A stretch of 64,000 bases of DNA. It comes from Streptomyces sp. NRRL S-1022. Lineage in GTDB: Bacteria > Actinomycetota > Actinomycetes > Streptomycetales > Streptomycetaceae. The position numbers and the translations under genes were made by a program. The stretch spans positions 1 through 64,000 of the forward strand of contig NZ_JOIU01000030.1 of NCBI RefSeq assembly GCF_000720135.1, given 5' to 3'. The notes below the pieces were generated by a model. That model was given only the letters and a program-made list of their open reading frames with translations, did not search any database and had not been told where the DNA came from. Positions 55,503 through 64,000 of this stretch are shown one piece after another (the stretch's first letter is position 1; every line of letters begins with the position of its first letter).

Positions 55503-55875
55503 CTGGTACTCCACTGGTCAAGGGGCGTGCAGGGCGACGATACCCGGACAGAGGGGTCGGGATGGGAGCGGGGGCCGGTGGAGGCCGGGGCGGGCGGGGG
55601 CGATGGGCACGGGGCGGTGTGCGCCGGGTGCGCCACGTGCGCCGCAGGGGGCGAGGTCCGGCCGTGTTCGACGGGGAGCGAGCATAGGGCGTGACGTAAA
55701 CGTTTGCGTAAGCGTTTACGCGAGGCGGGAGGATGGGATAGCGTCCCGGCCGGATGGCGGGGTTCGGCGACCGGCGATTCGAGGGGCCGGCGGTTCGGTG
55801 GACCCGCAGCTCCGGAGCGGTTTCGAGCATGCGATTCGTCGACTTGTCGTTATGTCGACTCAGAAAGGGAGCGCA
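55503..55875. other. Divergent region upstream of the LacI-PfkB operon
   Basis: No gene is seen in these 373 bases. It contains twin LacI-type operators at 55695-55720 and the AAAGGGAG ribosome-binding site of the LacI gene. The part from 55560 to 55680 is G-rich and featureless. Confidence 0.5.
55695..55720. promoter_or_regulatory. Twin LacI-type operators
   Basis: Two near-palindromic half-turn boxes stand side by side: GTAAACGTTTGC (55696-55707) and GTAAGCGTTTAC (55708-55719). Together they also form an outer dyad CGTAAACG (55695-55702) / CGTTTACG (55713-55720). The central AACGTT/AGCGTT is the LacI/GalR-family pattern. They lie 156 bases before the LacI-type gene and probably bind its product. 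Confidence 0.7.
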
Positions 55876-57006
55876 ATGGCCACCATGGCAGATGTCGCCC
55901 GGCGCGCCGGGGTCTCCGTGGCGACCGTCTCCCATGTCCTCAACGACACGCGTCCGGTGCGACCCCACACCCGCCAGGCCGTACTCGACGCCGTCGACGC
56001 CCTGGGCTACACCCCCAACACCCTGGCCCGCTCCCTGGTCACCTCGCGCACCCGCTCCATCGGCCTCGCGGTGTCGGCCATCAGCAATCCGTACTTCACC
56101 GAGATCCTGCAGGGTGTCGAGTCCGCTGCCCTGGAGGCGGGCTACAGCCTGCTCATCGCCGATCCGCACGACGACCCCCGGCACGAGCGCAAGGTCGTCC
56201 AGCTCCTCCACGAGCGCCGGGTGGACGGCATGATCGTCGCCGCGTCCGCGGACCCCGGTGACCTCGTCGGCTATCTGCGCCGCCACGCGGTGCCGACGGT
56301 GTTCCTGGACCGGCTGGTCGACGCGAGCGCGCCGGAGGACGTTTCGCCGGGCGAGGGTGCCGGCGCCGCCTCCGTCCTCGGCGGACCGCGTTTCGACCAG
56401 GTCTGTGCCGAGGGCACCGCGCCGACGGCCCTGCTCGTCGCCCACCTCGCCGAACTGGGGCACCGCCGGATCGCCCTGGTCGCCGGCCTGCCCGGGCTCA
56501 GCACCACCAGCGAGCGCGTCTCCGGTTACCGGGAGGGACTCGCCGCCGCCGGTCTGGCGTACGACGGACGTCTCCTCGTCTGCGGCAACTCCGAGTCCGC
56601 CGGGGCAGAGCGGGCCACGTCCGCCCTGCTCGCCCTGCCCGATCCGCCCACGGCGCTCGTCACCGCCAACAACGCGATGACCATCGGCGCCCTGCGCGCA
56701 CTGCGCCGGCACGGCCGGTCCGTGCCGGACGACATCGCCCTGTGCTGCTTCGACGACTTCGCCTGGGCCGACCTGTTCTCGCCCCGGCTGACCGCCATCG
56801 CCCAGCCCAGCCGGGAGCTGGGCGCCCAGGCGGTCCGGGTGCTCCTGGACCGGCTGGCCGAGCCGGACCGTCCGGTCCGCACGCTCCGGCTGCAGTGCAC
56901 CTTCGTCCACCGCACGTCCTGCGGCTGCCCGGAGGAGCCGGGCCCCGCCGGGGCGGGCGGACCCACCGCGTCATCCACGCTGTCCGAGAAGGGAACCGCC
57001 ACGTGA
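55876..57006 (+). CDS. LacI-family transcriptional repressor
   Basis: This 376-residue protein has the LacI HTH at the N-terminus (MADVARRAGVSVATVSHVLN) and hinge TPNTLARSLVT, followed by a periplasmic-binding-protein-like sugar domain. A ~25-residue variable stretch (about 150-180) lies within it, and the C-terminus has a CGC-containing tail. It is translationally coupled to the sugar kinase gene (GTGA at 57003-57006), so the kinase substrate or product is likely the effector. The twin operators upstream suggest autoregulation. Confidence 0.93.
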   Translation: MATMADVARRAGVSVATVSHVLNDTRPVRPHTRQAVLDAVDALGYTPNTLARSLVTSRTRSIGLAVSAISNPYFTEILQGVESAALEAGYSLLIADPHDDPRHERKVVQLLHERRVDGMIVAASADPGDLVGYLRRHAVPTVFLDRLVDASAPEDVSPGEGAGAASVLGGPRFDQVCAEGTAPTALLVAHLAELGHRRIALVAGLPGLSTTSERVSGYREGLAAAGLAYDGRLLVCGNSESAGAERATSALLALPDPPTALVTANNAMTIGALRALRRHGRSVPDDIALCCFDDFAWADLFSPRLTAIAQPSRELGAQAVRVLLDRLAEPDRPVRTLRLQCTFVHRTSCGCPEEPGPAGAGGPTASSTLSEKGTAT

Positions 57007-57923
57007 TCGTCGTCGCCGGTGAGGCACTGATCGACCTGGTACCGCAGGGCCCTGGTGCCCTCGCGGACCTGAAACCGGCGCTCGGCGGCGGCCCGTACAA
57101 CACCGCCGTGGCCCTCGGCCGGCTCGGCTCCCCCACCGCCTTCTGCTCCCGGACGTCGGACGACGCCTTCGGCGAGGCCCTGCTCGACGGGCTGCGACGG
57201 GACGGCGTCGACGTGTCGGGCGTGCAGCGGGGGCCGGAGCCGACGACCCTCGCCGTCGCCACGATCGACGCCGCCGGCTCGGCCGCCTACTCCTTCTACG
57301 TCGACGGCACCGCCGACCGTCTGTTCACCGCCCCTGCCGCGCTCCCCATCGGTACGCGCGCGGTGTCGTTCGGCACCTGTTCGCTCGTCCTGGAACCGGG
57401 GGCGAGCGCCTACGAGGAACTGATGCGCGCGGCAGCCGGGCAGGGCCTGTTCACCGCGCTGGATCCCAACATCCGGGCGGGGCTGATCCCGGACGCGGAC
57501 GCCTACCGGGCGCGTTTCAAGAGCTGGCTGCCCTCGGTGACGCTGCTGAAGCTGTCCGCGGAGGATGCGGCGTGGCTCGGCGGCAGCCCGCGCGAGTGGC
57601 TGGCCGCGGGACCGGCGGCCGTGGTGGTCACGCGGGGCGGCGACGGTCTGACCGTGTTCACCCGGGACGGCGGGGAGCTTTCCGTGCCGGGTGAGAAGGT
57701 CGATGTCGTGGACACCATCGGCGCCGGTGACACGGTGAACGCGGCCCTGCTGCACGGGCTGGCCGCCCGGGACGCGCTGTCACCGGAAGCGCTCGCCGCC
57801 CTCGGCACGGAGGGCTGGACGCGGCTGCTGCGCTTCGCGGCACGGGCGGCGGCGATCACCTGCTCGCGGGCGGGGGCCGAGCCGCCGTACGCGGCGGAGC
57901 TGGCTGGGCCGACCGCTTGGTGA
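57003..57923 (+). CDS. PfkB-family sugar kinase (fructokinase-like)
   Basis: This 306-residue kinase has the PfkB N-terminal motif (GEALIDLVPQ; GGGPYNTAVALGRLG) and the C-terminal anion-hole motif DTIGAGDTVNAALL with catalytic Asp. It phosphorylates a sugar, probably fructose, using ATP; ribose or another sugar is possible. It starts with GTG overlapping the LacI stop and ends at a strong terminator. Confidence 0.92.
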   Translation: MIVVAGEALIDLVPQGPGALADLKPALGGGPYNTAVALGRLGSPTAFCSRTSDDAFGEALLDGLRRDGVDVSGVQRGPEPTTLAVATIDAAGSAAYSFYVDGTADRLFTAPAALPIGTRAVSFGTCSLVLEPGASAYEELMRAAAGQGLFTALDPNIRAGLIPDADAYRARFKSWLPSVTLLKLSAEDAAWLGGSPREWLAAGPAAVVVTRGGDGLTVFTRDGGELSVPGEKVDVVDTIGAGDTVNAALLHGLAARDALSPEALAALGTEGWTRLLRFAARAAAITCSRAGAEPPYAAELAGPTAW

Positions 57924-58023
57924 GCGGCTGATTTCCCTGTGCTGTTGACAAGGTGCGACCGGGCCGGCGGTGTGCGGGAGCCTGTCGGACCGCTGGACCG
58001 GGCTGGCTGACAGTGGAACGAGC

Positions 58024-58062
58024 GGCGCCCCGCGGGAAGTTCCCGCGGGGCGCCGGCTTTTT
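58024..58062 (+). terminator. Rho-independent terminator of the LacI-PfkB operon
   Basis: A perfect 13-bp stem pairs 58024-58036 with 58042-58054, closing to a small loop, and GGC is followed by TTTTT (58058-58062). The minus-strand uvrA gene ends at 58112, so it may also act on that side. Confidence 0.85.
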
Positions 58063-58111
58063 GATATTTCGTCAGGACGTCCTAGGCGATGTCCGGGCTT
58101 TCGGAGCGATG

Positions 58112-61159
<3,048 letters not shown>

Positions 61160-61343
61160 GCCGGTCCGCACCTTTCTTGAGAGAAGTGACAGGGGCGGGG
61201 CCCCCGTGCTTCTTCAGACTAGGGGGAGCCACTGACAACGCCGGTCGGATTGCCCGGTTGCATAACAACCCCCGACCCTCCAGCATGCCCGACGCCGCCT
61301 TCGACCATATAGCACGTGCATTCGATTTGCGGTCGAGGTTCAT

Positions 61344-61375
61344 CACCTTCACCCGAAGGTGTGACACGGCTAGGG
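61344..61375 (+). promoter_or_regulatory. Promoter and inverted repeat upstream of the isomerase-like gene
   Basis: CACCTTC (61344-61350) and GAAGGTG (61355-61361) form a perfect 7-bp dyad with four bases between. Nine bases on, TAGGGT (61370-61375) resembles a -10, and the gene starts at 61384, so a leaderless message is likely. The dyad lies where a repressor or activator would meet polymerase. Confidence 0.45.
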
Positions 61376-61383
61376 TCAGCACC

Positions 61384-62070
61384 ATGATTGATCACGCTCA
61401 TGACCTGGCCCGTGTACGTGAAGCGACCGAGCGACTGCTCAACGCGGTCGCGAAAATGGACAACGCCTCGCTCGCCGAGCCGTCACGGCTTCCGGGCTGG
61501 AGCCGCGGACACGTCCTCGCCCACCTCGCCCGGAACGCGGACGCGCTGGTGAACGTTCTGCGGGGCCGCCCCATGTACGTCAGCGCCGAGGCACGGGACG
61601 CCGACATCGAGCGGGACGCTTCGCGGCCCGTGGAGGTCCAGGCCGCCGACCTCCGGGAGAGCGCGGCCCGCTTCCAGGCGACCGGGGACGAGCCCGCGGA
61701 CTGGACGCGGACGGTGGAGCTGCGCAACGGGGTCACCGACTCCGCGTCCCGGGTGCCGTTCCGCCGGTGGGCCGAGGTGGAGCTGCACCACGTCGACCTC
61801 GGTACCGGGTACGAGCTGGAGGATCTCCCCGCGGAGTTCCTGGAGCGGGAGACCGGCTTCCTCGCCGACCGGTTCTCCGGGCACGCCGACGTCCCGGCGA
61901 CCCGCCTCACGGACGGCACGCGGGCGTGGAGCACGGGGCGTGCGGCGGACGTGCCGGAGATCACGGTCACCGGCCGGCCGGCGGACCTGGTGGGCTGGCT
62001 CGCCGGTCGCCGGGACGGGGCGGCGCTGGAGGTGCGGGGCGGAGCCCTGCCGAAGCTGCCTCCGCTGTAG
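61384..62070 (+). CDS. Mycothiol-dependent maleylpyruvate-isomerase-like protein
   Basis: This 228-residue protein has the DinB-like/MDMPI N-terminal fold: LPGWSRGHVLAHLARNADAL carries one metal ligand and RWAEVELHHVDLG carries the other histidine(s). The C-terminal SCP-like domain (ITVTGRPADLVGWLAGR) is typical. These actinobacterial enzymes use mycothiol in isomerase or transferase reactions; substrate unknown. The ATG at 61384 with TAGGGT just upstream suggests a leaderless start. It is divergent from uvrA. Confidence 0.87.
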   Translation: MIDHAHDLARVREATERLLNAVAKMDNASLAEPSRLPGWSRGHVLAHLARNADALVNVLRGRPMYVSAEARDADIERDASRPVEVQAADLRESAARFQATGDEPADWTRTVELRNGVTDSASRVPFRRWAEVELHHVDLGTGYELEDLPAEFLERETGFLADRFSGHADVPATRLTDGTRAWSTGRAADVPEITVTGRPADLVGWLAGRRDGAALEVRGGALPKLPPL

Positions 62071-62163
62071 ATCGCCGCAGCCGCCTCCGTGCAGGACGAC
62101 GACCGTCCGCAGGCGCGTGCGGACGGCCGCCGACCGGGGCTTCCCGGCTATAGGCTGGCCGTC

Positions 62164-62820
62164 ATGACGTACTCCGGAGAGGTCAAGGTCGGCGGACCGG
62201 CGGATGTGCACGAGCTGAAAGACCTGATGATCACCAAGATCGCGGTCGGCCCGATGGACAACAACGCCTATCTGCTGCGCTGCCGGGCCACCGACGAGCA
62301 GCTCCTGATCGACGCCGCCAACGAGGCGGAGACGCTCCTCGGCATGATCGGTGACGACGGCATCGCGTCCGTCGTCACCACGCATCAGCACGGCGACCAC
62401 TGGCAGGCGCTCGCCGACGTGGTCGCGGCCACGGGCGCGCGTACGTACGCCGGCCGCGACGACGCCTCCGGCATCCCGGTGCCCACCGATGTCCTCGTGG
62501 ACGACGGCGACGTCATCAGGGTGGGCCGCGTGGAGCTCACCGCCCGGCATCTGGTCGGGCACACGCCCGGCTCGATCGCGCTGGTCTACGACGACCCGCA
62601 CGGCCACCCGCACCTCTTCACCGGTGACTGCCTGTTCCCGGGCGGTGTCGGCAACACGCGCAAGGACCCGAAGGCGTTCGCCAGCCTGATCCACGACGTG
62701 GAGACGAAGCTCTTCGCCGTGCTGCCGGACGAGACGTGGGTCTACCCGGGGCACGGCAACGACACCACGCTGGGCACGGAACGGCCGCATCTGCCGGAGT
62801 GGCACGCGCGCGGGTGGTGA
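62164..62820 (+). CDS. MBL-fold metallohydrolase (glyoxalase II-like)
   Basis: This 218-residue enzyme has the metallo-beta-lactamase-fold metal site THQHGDHWQAL (HxHxDH), a later His in GHTPGS, Asp in FTGDCLFPGG and His in YPGHGND. It resembles hydroxyacylglutathione hydrolase; in an organism with mycothiol the thioester substrate should differ. TAGGCT (62151-62156) precedes the ATG by 7 bases, so it is probably leaderless. It follows the isomerase-like gene by 93 bases, and both may serve thiol-dependent detoxification. Confidence 0.9.
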   Translation: MTYSGEVKVGGPADVHELKDLMITKIAVGPMDNNAYLLRCRATDEQLLIDAANEAETLLGMIGDDGIASVVTTHQHGDHWQALADVVAATGARTYAGRDDASGIPVPTDVLVDDGDVIRVGRVELTARHLVGHTPGSIALVYDDPHGHPHLFTGDCLFPGGVGNTRKDPKAFASLIHDVETKLFAVLPDETWVYPGHGNDTTLGTERPHLPEWHARGW

Positions 62821-63299
62821 GCGGGGGCTGCCCATCCGGAGGGACGCCCGGGCGCGTGGGAAGGGTGGCAGGCGTCGGCGCGAATCTCGCGCACGCACCC
62901 GGCCGCAGGAAGCGCCTCGTGCTCCGGCGCACAGGTCGTACGCGCGCCCCTCGTAGGCAAGTTGCGTACGCGCCGGTCGCACTCCTCATCCGCACGCCCG
63001 GCGTGCACCACCCCTGCGCGCCCCGTGTGAACCTTTCGCATGCAACGGGCCCCCGTGCGCACTCCCGGAGAGCCGTCGGCCGCGGTCAACTGGTAACAGC
63101 ACCGCACAGGACGACGGTTCCTGAGCGGTAGGGGCCGCCGGTCTCCAACCCCGCCCTCGGCCGGCGGCCCAGGCCCACGCACACGCGCTTGTGGGCCGCG
63201 CGCAAGGCGCGTTCACACGGCCGCAACACCCGTTCCCAGTATGCGGACAACTAGCGCTGTGACCTGGACAAACGCGGAGTTCGCTGCCACTCTCCCGCC
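62821..63299. other. Intergenic region before the terminal lipoprotein gene
   Basis: About 480 bases without a supported gene. A perfect 10-bp stem pairs GGGCCGCCGG (63132-63141) with CCGGCGGCCC (63161-63170) around 19 bases; it is a weak terminator candidate. No clear promoter could be chosen for the gene at 63300. Confidence 0.5.
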
Positions 63300-64000
63300 A
63301 TGCATGCTGCCCCTCGCGCCCTGCGCCGCGCCCTCGCCGCTGTCACCGTAGCCCTGCTCGCCACCGCTGTCGGCTGTGCTCCGCAGCCCGAGGAGAACGC
63401 GTCGGCCGCCCCGTCTGGTTCGGCCGCGAAGAGCTGCGCCAAGGGCAAGCTCGCCACCAAGACCTCCGGGAAGCTGACGATCGCGACGGACGAACCGGCG
63501 TACGAGCCCTGGTTCAAGGACGACAAGCCCGCCAATGGCAAGGGCTTCGAGTCGGCGGTCGCCTATGCCGTGGCCGAGCAGCTGGGATACGACAAGAGTG
63601 CGGTCGTCTGGCAGAGCGTGCCGTTCAACAAGGCGTTCGCGCCGGGGGTGAAGACCTTCGACTTCGACATCAACCAGGTGTCGATCAGCGCCGAGCGCAA
63701 GAAGGCCGTGGACTTCTCCTCCGGCTACTACGACGTGCGCCAGGCAGTCGTCGCGCTGAAGGGCAGCAAGGCCGCCGAGGCGACGGGCATCGCGGATCTG
63801 AAGAAGCTGAAGCTGGGCGCCCAGGTCGGCACCACGAGCCTCGACTACATCAGCGACGTCGTGAAGCCGGCCGCGCAGGCGGCCGTCTACGCCAAGAACG
63901 ACCAGGCCAAGTCGGCCCTGAAGAACGGGCAGGTCGACGCCATCGTCACCGACCTGCCGACCGCGTTCTACATCACCGCGGCCGAGGTGACGGAGGCGAA
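63300..64000 (+). CDS. Amino-acid-type ABC solute-binding lipoprotein, C-terminus beyond window
   Basis: The first 233 residues are visible. The N-terminus has a signal peptide ending with a lipobox-like VGC (Cys26, TAVGCAP). The mature part matches bacterial extracellular solute-binding proteins of family 3 (PBPb): LTIATDEPAYEPWF, FDFDINQVSISAERKKAVDFS and a LGAQVGTTS segment. It should bind an amino acid or similar small molecule for an importer whose permease genes would lie to the right. Confidence 0.88.
   Translation, partial: MHAAPRALRRALAAVTVALLATAVGCAPQPEENASAAPSGSAAKSCAKGKLATKTSGKLTIATDEPAYEPWFKDDKPANGKGFESAVAYAVAEQLGYDKSAVVWQSVPFNKAFAPGVKTFDFDINQVSISAERKKAVDFSSGYYDVRQAVVALKGSKAAEATGIADLKKLKLGAQVGTTSLDYISDVVKPAAQAAVYAKNDQAKSALKNGQVDAIVTDLPTAFYITAAEVTEA

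Noticed and set aside
61160..61383. LexA (SOS) box upstream of uvrA
   Set aside because: No GAAC-N4-GTTC-type palindrome is present between uvrA and the divergent gene; only the CACCTTC dyad is seen.

Overview
The window is high-GC actinobacterial DNA. Gene content and order point to a Streptomyces chromosome: sufRBD-Rieske-CSU-T, ctaA/ctaB flanking a transketolase/pentose-phosphate operon, secG-tpiA-pgk-gap, and whiA-yvcK-rapZ-uvrC. Many ATGA/GTGA stop-start overlaps, GTG/TTG starts and apparently leaderless genes fit this genus. The species cannot be fixed from the sequence alone.

Layout. (1) 1-~4130: edge of a foreign element, probably an actinomycete integrative and conjugative element (AICE). 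It holds a truncated FtsK/TraB-type DNA translocase gene, an HTH regulator with a PLD-like C-terminal domain, a Nudix hydrolase, an HD phosphohydrolase fused to ankyrin repeats, a large GC-rich hairpin, and a lower-GC block with one small membrane protein. No integrase, replication gene or att site is visible. (2) 4300-7036: dapD, a TetR/SMR efflux pair and a secreted AbfB-domain protein. (3) 7093-13658: the complete Suf iron-sulfur assembly operon on the minus strand, headed by sufR, with a SufR-type operator and a DmdR/IdeR-like iron box upstream. (4) 13876-19825: AAC(3)-like acetyltransferase, ABC-2 exporter pair, heme A synthase ctaA, nucleotidyltransferase, amidohydrolase and a small conserved protein. 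(5) 19895-27885: ctaB divergent from tkt-tal-zwf-opcA-pgl, the pentose-phosphate operon. (6) 27933-38243: an alpha-glucoside/maltose-type ABC importer with a GH13 glucosidase, an orphan solute-binding protein, and a PadR-controlled FtsX-type ABC system. (7) 38307-45065: a broken pgi with two internal deletions, an MFS exporter, an RbpA-family protein, secG, tpiA, pgk and gap. (8) 45066-53458: a large secreted M14 carboxypeptidase and the whiA-rapZ-uvrC operon. (9) 54045-64000: an orphan regulator, a Tat/lipoprotein Rieske protein, a LacI-PfkB sugar-kinase pair with twin operators, uvrA, a mycothiol-dependent-isomerase-like protein, an MBL-fold hydrolase and the start of a solute-binding lipoprotein.

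How the genes work together. Regions 5-7 group sugar import, glycolysis and the pentose-phosphate path, so central carbon flux is clustered here; the pgi copy is dead, so glucose-6-phosphate isomerisation must rely on another copy elsewhere. The Suf operon and the ctaA/ctaB genes supply cofactors for respiration. The whiA/rapZ/uvrC and uvrA loci cover sporulation control and nucleotide excision repair.

The most notable points are the doubly deleted pgi pseudogene, the SufR operator lying on a predicted leaderless promoter beside an iron box, an eight-unit 11-bp repeat array at 53553-53640, a sugar permease with a large extracellular Ig-like insertion, the HD-ankyrin fusion in the mobile element, and a TTA codon at the start of the transfer gene.
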